A stretch of 64,000 nt of DNA. It comes from JAPLJM01 sp963708515. Lineage in GTDB: Bacteria; Desulfobacterota; Syntrophia; Syntrophales; Fen-1087. The position numbers were made by a program, and so were the translations under genes. Position 1 is the stretch's first letter. Every line of letters starts with the position of its first letter. The stretch lies in assembly GCA_963708515.1 (NCBI GenBank), contig CAVPSX010000021.1:310001-374000 (forward strand), written 5' to 3'. The notes under the pieces were generated by a model. That model saw nothing but the letters and a program-made list of their open reading frames with translations, was not told the DNA's origin and searched no databases. Shown here in pieces: positions 8,522 through 17,088 of this stretch.

Positions 8522-8546
8522 ATAATAGGGACAGAAACCTATTTTT
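8521..8546. repeat. GGGACAG-type REP element, copy directly after DUF4143 gene
   Basis: Same sequence and orientation as the copy at 5290-5312. It begins at the last base of the DUF4143 stop codon. The two copies flank the 3.2-kb accessory segment as direct repeats, after which the pilin genes resume. Confidence 0.8.
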
Positions 8547-8610
8547 ATACCTCGAAAATCCCCCTTGACATACGGGAATTTCAAGGCGGAAAGTAGACGC
8601 CCTTGGAAAC

Positions 8611-9109
8611 ATGAAACGAGCCTGTAAAACCCACATAAATGACCGCGGCTTCACCATGATCGAGATGGTCATGGTGCTGATCGTCATGGCGATCGTGGGC
8701 ACTTTTATTATGAGCCGGGCGACGACCATCGACAATGAGCTTATTAACCAGGCGGAAATATTGAAATCCCACCTGCGCCATGCCCAGATCAAGGCCATGA
8801 ATGAGACCACCGTGCCTTGGGGAATTCGCATTCCCAATGCCGGCTCCTATATTTTATACAGGAATAACGCCGTAGCCACTGATATGCTTCCCGGGGAAAA
8901 GCCGGGGGCGCCGGCGCCGCAGACGCATACACTGCCAACCACGGTCACCATTACCGGCGGAGCGGGTGATGACCTATAATTTCAATCATCTGGGCACGCC
9001 GGTTGACGCCGGCGGCGCTGCGATTGCGTCGGCGCAGACCATCACGCTGACCCAGGGAACACAAACGAGCACCATCACGATCACAAGAAACACGGGATAC
9101 ATCCCATGA
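8611..9109 (+). pseudogene. Minor pilin / pseudopilin (GspH-like) with one frameshift
   Basis: The N-terminus RGFTMIEMVMVLIVMAIVGT is a prepilin leader and helix, and the SHLRHAQIKAMN region matches GspH/FimT pseudopilins. The first frame stops at 8979. A single shift near 8965 restores a plausible C-terminus (TYNFNHLGTPVDAGGAA...TITRNTGYIP) that ends at 9109 and overlaps the next pilin start as ATGA. The restored length is about 165 residues, normal for the family. The overlap shows that the frame was coding until recently, or still is if the indel is an error. Confidence 0.75.
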
Positions 9110-9723
9110 GATTGGAATCACGCCAACACGCACGCGGTTTCACGCTCATCGAAACCATCATTACACTGACGGTCATCGCCGTGCTGGCAACCATGATCTT
9201 TACTTATTTCGGCGAGGCCTTTTTGCAAAGCGTTACTCCCGTAACACGGCTCAAGAACGCAGCGGCCTTGCAACGGGTGATGGAAAACATCACGGCAGAC
9301 TACAACGTCCATCCGAAATGGCGAAGCGGGACGGTTTATACCAATACCAATTATGTGATCCCCGCGAGTTTCAATGGTCGTTACTACAAATGCACCGTTG
9401 CCGGAACCAGTGGCGCTATAGAGCCGGACTGGCCACTGAACAGTGGCGCCACCAAGGCAGATAATACGGTCACATGGACGTTGACAGAAAGTGTACGCCT
9501 GAGAGTCCTTCTGTCTTTGGCAACTTTGAAGACCAGAATTGGCGATGAGGGTACCGACCAGGACAACAGTTACGGAAAATATCATGTCGTGCGCAACAGA
9601 TTCACACGCTTTGTGAGCGACATCGATCAGGACGCAGATGCCGGCGGCGCCAATAAAATCTTGAAGGTGACCCTGAAGAATGAAAATGGAGAAACGCAAA
9701 CGGCGCTTTTTGTTTCAGATTAA
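9106..9723 (+). CDS. Minor pilin / type II-like pseudopilin
   Basis: A 205-residue prepilin with a short basic leader, the cleavage site RG|FTLIE and the hydrophobic helix IIITLTVIAVLATMIFTYF. The mature domain contains a stretch rich in T, Y and N and a conserved-looking end NKILKVTLKNENGETQTALFVSD. It overlaps the preceding GspH-like gene by 4 bp. Its place in the cluster suggests a GspI/J-like role in a pilus tip complex; the exact paralogue is not identified. Confidence 0.85.
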   Translation: MRLESRQHARGFTLIETIITLTVIAVLATMIFTYFGEAFLQSVTPVTRLKNAAALQRVMENITADYNVHPKWRSGTVYTNTNYVIPASFNGRYYKCTVAGTSGAIEPDWPLNSGATKADNTVTWTLTESVRLRVLLSLATLKTRIGDEGTDQDNSYGKYHVVRNRFTRFVSDIDQDADAGGANKILKVTLKNENGETQTALFVSD

Positions 9724-9746
9724 GAAGGATGGGGTCGTAAAATGCC

Positions 9747-9824
9747 GTCATTCCCGCGTAGGCGGGAATCCAGAGAGGGCGGAGATAATTAAAAATACTG
9801 GATTCCCGTTTTCACGGGAATGAC
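9747..9824. repeat. Paired REP-like hairpins (CATTCCCG...GGGAATGAC)
   Basis: Two hairpins point at each other: GTCATTCCCGCG-TAGGCGGGAATCCAG, then CTGGATTCCCG-TTTTC-ACGGGAATGAC. It lies between two minor pilin genes in the middle of the operon, so it may act as an RNA stabiliser or processing site. It resembles the element at 5358-5477. Confidence 0.7.
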
Positions 9825-9874
9825 AGAGTATGGGATTTTCAGACTTCTTGCGGGGTCTTCAAGGATCATAGCTG

Positions 9875-10381
9875 ATGAAGAGAAAAGGGCTCAATAAAAA
9901 GGGCTTTACCATGATCGAACTGGTTACGGCCATCGTAATCATCTCGATCGTCGGTGCCCTGGCCGGAACAGGGCTCGTGCAAATTGCCAATGCGTACCTG
10001 CTGGCAAAAAAAAGCACCGTCGCGGCGCAACAGGCGCAGATCGCCCTGACCAGGCTGGGCAAGGAGTTAAGCGGTCTTGAAACCATCTCATCGGCCACGC
10101 TGACGTCTATTACCTATAAACGCATCTATATAGGCAGCGGACCGCTGGAGCAATCGCACACCCTCACCTGGACGGCTGCCGATCAGCCGCTGACGCTCGA
10201 CGGCGATACGCTGATTGACAAGGTTCAAGCCTTTAGTTTAATCTACTACACCTATAACTACACGAACCGGACTTTTACGGCCGGTTCCTATTCTTCAGGA
10301 ACTGCCATGATCGAATTGACATTTCGACTGAAGGGGTACGGCGATATACCGCTTATCTTTGTCAAACGGGCGGCCATCTGA
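9875..10381 (+). CDS. Minor pilin / prepilin-like protein
   Basis: A 168-residue prepilin. The leader MKRKGLNKKG is followed by FTMIELVTAIVIISIVGALA with the essential Glu5. The mature region AQIALTRLGKELSGLETI resembles PilW/GspJ-like pseudopilins, and the C-terminal beta segments end in LIFVKRAAI. AAGGA lies 9 nt before the ATG. It is intact, and is followed after 14 bp by the large pilus-associated gene. Confidence 0.85.
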   Translation: MKRKGLNKKGFTMIELVTAIVIISIVGALAGTGLVQIANAYLLAKKSTVAAQQAQIALTRLGKELSGLETISSATLTSITYKRIYIGSGPLEQSHTLTWTAADQPLTLDGDTLIDKVQAFSLIYYTYNYTNRTFTAGSYSSGTAMIELTFRLKGYGDIPLIFVKRAAI

Positions 10382-10395
10382 ACAGGAAAGAACAA

Positions 10396-11793
10396 ATGAA
10401 ACCATTCAACCAGAAAGGAAACGTCCTGCTCTTCGCCATTGTCGCCATGACGGCCATATCAGTCCTGGGGACGGGGATCTACTTCATGACCACCACCTCC
10501 ACCTTCAGCGGCCTCGAAGCCAACGCGCAGAACAGGGCCTATCAACTGGCCGTGGCCGGCCGTGACTACGCGCTGGCGACGAATCCGGGCAATATAGCCC
10601 GATATTTCACAATGGCCAACGGAGACAAATTCTATCTGGTCATCGCCGGCGATACAGATCACCTCCACGGGCATCGTCAACGAAGGCACGCCCTATGAGG
10701 CCAGACGGACGATCCAGATCACCAAAACCGGCTTCGGCAGCCAGGCAGACATCAGCTTCGCTCGGGATATAGCTGCCATAGGCGTTATTCAACCCGCGGG
10801 CGCTCCGAGCGACTTCATCAGCAAAACCGAAACCTCGCTGTCGCTGGGCAAGATCGGGTCGGCCTACGGGAGCCTCTTCGGCGCCGCAATCTATGGCGGC
10901 AACGCCACCGAGGGCAACTGCGTTCAAGGAAAGTGCGACTTCGGGACCGGATTCAACGCCTTTTTCGTTTTTCAGTTTGCTTCGGGTTCAACAGGAGACG
11001 GATTTACATTTGCTTTCTTCAATGGCGACAATAACACGGCAAGTTCCGTGGGGGGGTATTCGACATCGGGAGAAATGTTGGGATACGCGGGTAATTCCTT
11101 GGACCGGGTCCTATTATCTCGATGGGCGGGGAGGCCGCGGCATTCAGCCCCCCAAGGTCGCCGTGGAATTCGACGTCTATCAGAATCCCGACACCGGATG
11201 CTTTTCGGGTCAGAAACGACGGCAGTTTCAACCATATGGCCCTGATGTTCTGGGGGATACACACCACCAATACCCTGGCGTTGTCGTAGTCCCGGTGCAC
11301 TGACGTTCGACGACAACATCCACGGCGCGGGAACGGTGGCGCCGAAGACCCTATCAATGGGTTAAGAGTCAGCGCCGGAGGAAACGCGTGCAGATATTTT
11401 AATGGTGTTACCTTATGTGATGGAAGCACATTATCCTGGCCGAGCAACTGGCTACTAAATTATCCATCCAATGTTTATGCTTTTCGCACGGAGGTGAAGA
11501 GAAACTCACGCCTGAGGCCAGCGGCAATTATCAATACCGGATCAAGGTATGGATTAAGCGATGTAGCTCCAACAGACCCACCTGCGCGTCTGACTATGCC
11601 GAGGATGCAGACTACCTGAATACACAAAAAAGGATTATACGGCCGACAATGCATACGCATTGAAAGAACCATTGAAATCAGCCCCGCCTATCATGCGAGA
11701 TTCGAAAAGATGCTCTTCGGATGGACAACCGCCACAGGCGCTGCGACACAGAGTGTCAACATCAACAGGTTCAAAATGAACTTCTTGAAATAA
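10396..11793 (+). pseudogene. Large PilX-like pilus protein with lectin-like domain, multiply frameshifted
   Basis: The start is prepilin-like: FNQKGNVLLFAIVAMTAISVLGTGIYFMTTT, then ANAQNRAYQLAVAGRDYAL, as in PilX-type proteins. After a shift near 10655 the frame runs on as ITKTGFGSQADISFARD and then a beta-rich domain with GDGFTFAFFNGDNN and SGEMLGYAG, reminiscent of legume-lectin/concanavalin folds. Further shifts occur near 11105, 11200, 11290 and 11500-11600. Recoverable pieces include PPKVAVEFDVYQNPDTGC, GSFNHMALMFWG and a final NINRFKMNFLK ending at 11793. Repaired, it would be about 460 residues. It probably was a pilus-tip adhesin. At least five shifts make real decay more likely here than elsewhere, but low read quality cannot be excluded. 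Confidence 0.65.
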
Positions 11794-11809
11794 TTAAGCA
11801 AAAACAGGA

Positions 11810-11835
11810 AAAAATAGGGACAGAAACCTATTTAT
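11810..11835. repeat. GGGACAG-type REP element after the lectin-like pilus gene
   Basis: Copy of AGGGACAGAAACCTATTT in the same orientation as 5290 and 8521, 17 bp after the end of the broken pilus gene. Confidence 0.75.
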
Positions 11836-11851
11836 ATGGGGAGAAAATAGT

Positions 11852-11916
11852 GGACAGCCACCTATTTTTTGTGCCGTTTTTCTTTTGAGTTCTCTTGATT
11901 GCTGGTCTTCATTTGA
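11852..11916 (+). repeat. 65-bp direct repeat, left copy
   Basis: Begins GGACAGCCACCTATTTTTT and matches 12590-12654 over 65 bp with three differences. The pair encloses the toxin-antitoxin genes. The first bases resemble the REP core (GGACAG..ACCTATTTTT), so this is a longer relative of that family. Confidence 0.8.
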
Positions 11917-12012
11917 AAGGAACGAGCTTGATTAACGCGCTGAGAGTCGTAAGTGGAGATAATCTTCATTTTATAAATAGCGGGACAGCGCCTCTGTTTC
12001 CCCCTTTTTCCA

Positions 12013-12282
12013 TTACTTATAGATATCGCCCCTGAAGCCGGCCTTGAAGATGAACAGGAGTTCTTTATCAGCTCTGAAAAGGATTCGAATCTTGCCGACC
12101 CTCAGCCTGTATTCGTGTGGATAGGGGGAGAGTGGCTTGATGTCCAGCTGATGGACGTCTCCCCTGATCAGGCAGGTGATGGCTTCTTTGATGCGAAGCC
12201 GGAACTTTGCGGGAAGACTCTGAATGAATTGGCCTGCTTTACGACTGATCTCGAATCGGCGTTCTTTATGAAAATTCACCAA
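12013..12282 (-). CDS. RelE/ParE-type toxin
   Basis: The 89-residue protein has the RelE-superfamily layout: an N-terminal helix pair (SRKAGQFIQSLPAKFRLRIKEAI), then strands with DIKPLSPYPHEYRLRVGKIRILFRAD. RelE-type toxins cleave mRNA on the ribosome. The start is a GTG that overlaps the antitoxin stop as GTGA, so the pair is coupled with the antitoxin first. The basic residues in the RLRVGKIRILFR strand match the active-site surface of the family. It is intact. Confidence 0.85.
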   Translation of the reverse strand: MVNFHKERRFEISRKAGQFIQSLPAKFRLRIKEAITCLIRGDVHQLDIKPLSPYPHEYRLRVGKIRILFRADKELLFIFKAGFRGDIYK

Positions 12283-12488
12283 TTCTTGATCGCCTCCTGG
12301 AGGTTCAGCGTCTTGCCTCGTTTCAGCTCGGCATAAGCTTCCCGGCGTTCGATTTCATCTTCCGGTGAAAGGGTTTCGAGGTCCTCCTGCAGGGCACTAA
12401 TTTTCGCCATGATGGATTCCCACTCTTCCAATGGCACAATGACGGCGGACCGTTTTCCGGAATCATCGGTTACGTATTTCACATTCAT
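12276..12488 (-). CDS. Antitoxin of the RelE-type pair
   Basis: A 70-residue protein, MNVKYVTDDSGKRSAVIVPL followed by EEWESIMAKI. The Phd/YefM-like N-terminus is followed by an acidic helical tail that would wrap the toxin. ATG 12488 has GGAGG 8 nt upstream; an in-frame GTG three codons earlier overlaps the ribosome site and is unlikely. The stop overlaps the toxin GTG. Both genes lie between 65-bp direct repeats, suggesting arrival as one cassette. Confidence 0.8.
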   Translation of the reverse strand: MNVKYVTDDSGKRSAVIVPLEEWESIMAKISALQEDLETLSPEDEIERREAYAELKRGKTLNLQEAIKNW

Positions 12489-12835
12489 GTGATTCACCTC
12501 CCTAATAACTGAATGTGGTGGGATTATGTGTCAAGGCTGTTTTTATGTCAATTAGAAAAGCAACGTCATAATAGGGACGGCAAATAAGGGGACAGCCACC
12601 TATTTTTTGTGCCGTTTTTCTTTTGAGTTCTTTTGATTGCTGGTTTTCGTTTGAGCGGTGTAAGGGGCATATCCATTTCACACTTAAGCGAAGCGTCAAT
12701 CACAAAGCAAATTAACCGCTTTCAATTATAGATATTTTTGTTTATTTTATCACGCAAAAAATGTATACTAATATCAGTTTGCAGAAGGTGGACTCCTGAT
12801 CTTTGTGAACAGGACAGAAATTTTCACCGGTCAAG
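12489..12835. other. Non-coding stretch with right-hand repeat
   Basis: Contains the antitoxin ribosome site and presumably its promoter, a degenerate REP half (near 12571), the right 65-bp repeat (12590-12654) and an AT-rich stretch before the histidine kinase. No gene seen. Confidence 0.6.
12590..12654 (+). repeat. 65-bp direct repeat, right copy
   Basis: Partner of 11852-11916, same orientation, three mismatches. Together they bound a segment of about 670 bp with only the toxin-antitoxin genes inside. Confidence 0.8.
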
Positions 12836-13781
12836 ATGACAAAGAACATTACGCTGCGCAAGCACATTGAAAATAATGGCCTGTTCCTGATTGCCCTGAT
12901 GATGGTGCTCATCTTCTGGGTGTTTGACACGCTTTCATCGGGACCATTCCTGACGCGCACGGCCATCGCCACGCTTGTCATTATTTACGGGATTTTTACC
13001 CAGGTATTGATCAATTCGCGCAAGGAGGCTCTGGAGGAAAAGGAGCGAACCCAGCAGCAACTGATTCAGACCGAGAAGCTGGCGGCTCTGGGCTCTGTGG
13101 CCGCAGGCGTGGCCCATGAAGTGAAAAATCCGCTGGCGATTATTGTTCAGGGTGTGGAATACCTGAAGAAGGCCCTGCGTGACGACGCACGGCTGTTAGA
13201 TGTGGCCGAACGGATTGAAAAATCCACTATTCGGGCCGACAATATTATAAAAGCGTTGCTCGGTTTCGCCCGACAAATTGCCATCAAGACGGAAGAAACG
13301 GATATTGCCCCGCTCATTGATGAGACTTTATTGCTGGTCGATCACCAGGTCAATCGGAAGCACATCCGGGTGGAAAAGCATTATGCGCCATGGTCTGCCG
13401 CAGGTTGTGGTGGACAGCAGCCAGATAAGACAGGTGCTGATCAACCTCTTCATGAACGCCAGCGAGGCCATGTCCGATGGGGGCGTGCTGGGCATTCGCG
13501 CGGAGCCGGCCAAGGATGAAGACGGCCAGCCCCTCGTGCAGGTTGTTGTTTCCGATACCGGGGAAGGAATTCCGGAAGACAGGCTGCAGAAGGTCTTTGA
13601 TCCGTTTTTTACCACGAAGAACGCAGTGGGCAACACCGGGTTAGGGTTATCCATATCCAAAGGTATCATTGACAGACACCAGGGAACCATTGTAATAGAA
13701 AGCGAGGTCGGCCGGGGAACGCGAATAGCCATGGGCCTGCCCGCGGGCCGGATCAAAAAATCTGCCGGTTCTAACCAATAA
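12836..13781 (+). pseudogene. Membrane histidine kinase with one frameshift
   Basis: The N-terminus has two membrane segments (GLFLIALMMVLIFWVFDTL and ATLVIIYGIFTQVLI), a short coiled coil, and the H-box GVAHEVKNPL with the phospho-accepting His at residue 94. The ATP-binding half follows in another frame: N-box NLFMNASEA, DTGEGIPED, FFTTK and GLGLSISKGI. The shift is near 13390, where the first frame runs on to a stop at 13519. Otherwise the protein is complete at about 315 residues. The sensor region has almost no periplasmic loop. A response regulator follows 15 bp later. Its N-terminus is paralogous to the kinase at 15232-16177. Confidence 0.8.
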
Positions 13782-13796
13782 AAGGAGGCGATGATA

Positions 13797-14197
13797 ATGG
13801 ATCTATTTAAGAGCAAACCTTCTGCCGCAAAGAAAACAGTCTTGATTATCGACGACGAGGAGGATTTCTGCTACTTCGTCAGACTCAATCTGGAGGAAAC
13901 CGGACAGTATGAAGTGATCACCGCCACCAGCGGCGCCGAGGGCATCAAAAAGGCCACCAGCATCAGCCGGATATTATTCTGCTGGATATCATCATGCCGG
14001 GTATGACCGGCACGCAGGTGGCCGAAGAATTGCTGAACAATAAATCCACCAAGAGCATTCCCATTATCTTTGTGACCGCCATTGCCAAGAGATCGGAAGT
14101 CGGCCGCAAGGATGAAAAAATCGGGGGACGGCTGTTTATGTTCAAGCCCGTCAAGTTTGATGATCTGATTGCCGAAATCAGCTCTCAACTGAAATGA
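13797..14197 (+). pseudogene. Single-domain response regulator with one frameshift
   Basis: A CheY-like receiver without an output domain. The first frame gives KTVLIIDDEEDFCYFVRLNL with the acidic pocket. The second frame gives PDIILLDIIMPGMTG with the phospho-accepting Asp, then PIIFVTAIAK and FKPVKFDDLI with the conserved Lys. The frame change is near 13955. ATG 13797 is preferred over 13791 because AAAGGAGG is 8 nt before it. It probably takes phosphate from the kinase just upstream. Confidence 0.8.
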
Positions 14198-14242
14198 AAT
14201 ATTGAACGCTTCGTCTTTATAAAACTTGAATCTGCCCGTATC

Positions 14243-15235
14243 TTAGATCTTTCCAATGACGTTGAAGATCGATTTTTCGCCTTCGATCCCTTTGAGGCTC
14301 ACGTGATCGATCGTTGCGATCTTGAAGGCATCCCGGACATGAAGATACGTTTCGCGGCAAATCAGAATCTGATCCTCCATTGCAATGCGCTCCAGTCTTG
14401 ACGCCAGATTGACCGGCGCTCCCAGAACGGTATATTCTTTTTTAATGGGCGATCCCAACATGCCCGCCATGGCCTCGCCCGTTCCGATTCCGATCCCGAC
14501 AGGTATTTTAATGTTCCGCTCGCTGAGGCTGCGATTGATTTCGGCCATCTTTTCCCGCATTCTGACGGCACAGGAAACGGCACGGAAGGTATCGTCCGCA
14601 TAAGAGACGGGCGCCCCGAAAATGGCCATGACGCCGTCGCCGATATGCTTGTCCAGCGTGCCGTTATATTCGAAAACAATCCGATCCAGGGGCAGGAAAT
14701 AGTGCGTGTTCAGAATATCGGTGATTTCCTGCGGCGTCATTTTTTCCGTCATTTCCGTGAAGCCCCGAATGTCTGTAAACAACACGCTGACTCTCTGGAT
14801 TCTCGGGATCAGGCCTTTATCGCTTTTCTGCAGCTCCTGGAAAACCTGCTCCGAAACAAGCTGCTTGAGCCTTTTCCTGGTCCCGAATTCCCGGATTTTC
14901 GTCCTTAACTCCTTGTTGTCAAATGGCTTTGTCAGGAAACCGTCAATGCCCATATTAACCGCGTCAATCGCGCGGTCCAGTGTCGCATAGCCCGTCAGGA
15001 TGATGCGGACGATGTCCGGATTGATCCTCGCGATTTCGGCCAACGTTTCCAGGCCGTCCATTCCGGGCATCTTGAAATCCGAAATGACCACATCTATATC
15101 TTCAGGAAACATCCGGACGACTTCAATGCCTGTCGCGCCCCTCTCGGCCAACAGGACTTCATAGCCACCGCGCGTCAAAAGCTTCTGAAGCGAGATTCTA
15201 ACACCCTCTTCATCATCGATGATCAGAATTTTCAT
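14243..15235 (-). CDS. Response regulator with class III nucleotide cyclase domain
   Basis: An N-terminal receiver (1-120) has D53 in VVISDFKMPGMDG as phospho-acceptor and KPF as the lysine motif. A linker helix leads to a class III adenylate/guanylate cyclase domain (about 148-310) with the metal-binding Asp of VLFTDIRGF (D155), DKHIGDGVMAIFG (D200) and LGAPVNLASRLE. It likely makes cAMP (or cGMP) on phosphorylation. The ATG overlaps the stop of the upstream kinase (ATGA). It is intact, unlike the kinase. It ends 46 bp from the convergent response regulator gene with no clear terminator between. Confidence 0.9.
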   Translation of the reverse strand: MKILIIDDEEGVRISLQKLLTRGGYEVLLAERGATGIEVVRMFPEDIDVVISDFKMPGMDGLETLAEIARINPDIVRIILTGYATLDRAIDAVNMGIDGFLTKPFDNKELRTKIREFGTRKRLKQLVSEQVFQELQKSDKGLIPRIQRVSVLFTDIRGFTEMTEKMTPQEITDILNTHYFLPLDRIVFEYNGTLDKHIGDGVMAIFGAPVSYADDTFRAVSCAVRMREKMAEINRSLSERNIKIPVGIGIGTGEAMAGMLGSPIKKEYTVLGAPVNLASRLERIAMEDQILICRETYLHVRDAFKIATIDHVSLKGIEGEKSIFNVIGKI

Positions 15236-16177
15236 GACTCCCCACTCCTTTTACATGGAAGTTCGATGGTAAAGGACGTTCCTTTCCCCACTTCGCTCCG
15301 AACACGAATATCCCCCCTGTGCTTCATGATGATCTGATGTGAAATATAGAGCCCCAGGCCTGTACCCTTGCCGGCTTCCTTGGTGGTAAAGAAAGGCTTA
15401 AAGATGTCCTTCACCATGTCGGCAGGGATGCCTGATCCTTCGTCACGACATTCTGCGACAACGCAATCTTTTTCACGATCATAGGAGGTCGAAAGCGTTA
15501 TTTTGCCGCCGCCATGCAGGCAATGCCTGAATCGCATTATTGATAATATTGATAAACACCTGCCCGAGATTCGCAAAATTTCCCTTGAGCATCGGAAGGG
15601 CAGGATCATATTTTTTCTCAATCGCAATATCAAGACCTTTATATTGATTATACAGAACCCGCAGGGCATCATCGATGACGGCGTTCATATCTACGTCTTC
15701 CCGATAGGTCTGTGTCTGCCGGGACAGATCCAGTATGCTTCTGACGATTTCCTTTGTCCTGTTGATCTCCTTCAGGGAATAGGCCAGATCCTGCAGGATC
15801 TCTTCATCGAGCTCTCGCTTGCCCTGCTGTTCCTCAATTATTTCAATATTGGTTTGAATGAGACTCGAAGCGCTGGCCAGAGGGTTATTCAGCTCGTGTG
15901 CGATCCCGGCAACGAGTTGCCCGATAGCGGCCAGACTCTCCGATTGAATCAGCTGTTCTTGCGTCCTCTCCTTCTCAAGCAGCGCCGCTTTCCGCCCGTT
16001 GATGAGATATTGCGTCATCACGCCGTACACCATCACCAGCGAAACGATCAATGTCCGGGTAAAAAGCTGCTCTGATGCAAGAGAATCGAAAACCCAGAAG
16101 ATCACGACCATGGCGATGGCAATCAGAATCAGGCCATTCGCTTCAATCTGATGGCGAATAGGGATTTTCTGGCGCAT
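15232..16177 (-). pseudogene. Membrane histidine kinase with one frameshift, paralogue of 12836
   Basis: Two N-terminal membrane segments (NGLILIAIAMVVIFWVFDSL and a second at TLIVSLVMVYGVMTQYLI) are followed by the H-box GIAHELNNPL, and the N-box NIINNAIQAL. The catalytic half is in a second frame, with DEGSGIPADM, FFTTKEAGKGTGLGLYIS and the final ELPCKRSGES. The break is near 15510. The first 90 residues are clearly paralogous to the kinase at 12836. It is the probable partner of the cyclase-type response regulator whose start overlaps its stop. Restored length is about 315 residues. Confidence 0.8.
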
Positions 16178-16369
16178 AAGGCTTTTAGAGCGAATCCGAA
16201 TCCAGAGATGATGTTGAATAAGAAAACATCTTTAGTGACCATGGCTTTATTAATTGAAAAAAGGGAAGTGTCAAGAAATCACTTGCACTTGAGAGATATC
16301 TTCCAGGGACAGCATCTGCTGAAAAGGAAGGATGTTTTGGAATGACTACGGAAACGACCGGAAACGATC

Positions 16370-16399
16370 AGGATGATCCGGTTGGCACCGGATCATCCT
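16370..16399 (-). terminator. Perfect hairpin downstream of the RRM gene
   Basis: A 12-bp perfect stem (AGGATGATCCGG / CCGGATCATCCT) with a 6-nt loop lies 22 bp after the RRM protein stop on the minus strand. There is no T run on the minus-strand side, so termination there is probable rather than certain. Confidence 0.5.
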
Positions 16400-16421
16400 T
16401 TATAGAAATTTTATATTCTGC

Positions 16422-16787
16422 CTAATATCTGCTGCCGCCGCCGCTGCGACCACCACCGAATCCGCCGCCGCTGCGACCACCACCGCCACCCCTGAATCCG
16501 CCGCCGCCGCTGCGACCACCACCACCGCCGCCGCCCTCTTTCTTCGGCCGGGCTTCGTTAACGCTGATGGTATTGCCGTCGAGTGTTCCGCCATTGAACA
16601 TTTCAATGGCCGCTTTTGCCCCTTCCTCCGTAGCCATTTCCACGAAACCGAAACCCCGGGATTGGCCTGAAAATTTGTCCTTAATGACGTTTACGGTTGC
16701 GACCTCCCCTGCTTTGGCAAAATTTGCTTTCAGGTCTTCATCGGAGACACCTGTGGATAAATTACCGACATATAGATTTTTATTCAT
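16422..16787 (-). CDS. RRM-type RNA-binding protein with glycine-rich tail
   Basis: A single RNA recognition motif occupies residues 1-82, with RNP2 LYVGNL and RNP1 RGFGFVEM, both with the stacking aromatics. An RGG-like tail of Gly, Arg and Ser follows (85-121). Such small RRM proteins in bacteria are cold-induced RNA chaperones. A good ribosome site (AAAGGAG) precedes the ATG. The cold-shock protein gene lies directly upstream on the same strand, which fits a cold or RNA-folding response. The tail is encoded by low-complexity repeats and may vary in length between strains. Confidence 0.92.
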   Translation of the reverse strand: MNKNLYVGNLSTGVSDEDLKANFAKAGEVATVNVIKDKFSGQSRGFGFVEMATEEGAKAAIEMFNGGTLDGNTISVNEARPKKEGGGGGGGRSGGGGFRGGGGGRSGGGFGGGRSGGGSRY

Positions 16788-16828
16788 GCTCAGCTCCTTT
16801 CATAATTCTTATAAACCGTGATAAAAAA

Positions 16829-16865
16829 CAAAAAAGGCACTCCGCTCAGGGTACGCCGGAGTGCC
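16829..16865 (-). terminator. Intrinsic terminator after the cold-shock gene
   Basis: On the minus strand, GGCACTCCG pairs with CGGAGTGCC (9-bp perfect stem) across a 12-nt loop and is followed by a T-rich run. It separates the cold-shock and RRM transcripts. Confidence 0.85.
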
Positions 16866-16887
16866 TCTCGCTACTGCAGAGACTTTC

Positions 16888-17088
16888 TTACAGTACTTTC
16901 ACGTTGGTCGCCGAAGGGCCCTTCTGACCCTTTTCGATGTCAAAGCTCACCCGCTGACCCTCTTGCAGGGTCTTGAAACCGGCGCTTTGAATGGCGCTGA
17001 AATGAACAAATACGTCCTTGCCCTCATCCGCTTCGATGAAGCCAAAGCCTTTTGACTCATTGAACCATTTAACTTTACCTTCTGACAT
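16888..17088 (-). CDS. cspA: Cold-shock protein (CspA family)
   Basis: The 66-residue protein is a complete cold-shock OB fold with RNP1 KGFGFIE and RNP2 VFVHFSAI. It binds single-stranded RNA and DNA and melts RNA structure. A strong ribosome site (GGAGG) precedes the ATG. Its leader contains a terminator-like hairpin (17143-17180), which could be a cold-sensitive control element. Confidence 0.95.
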   Translation of the reverse strand: MSEGKVKWFNESKGFGFIEADEGKDVFVHFSAIQSAGFKTLQEGQRVSFDIEKGQKGPSATNVKVL

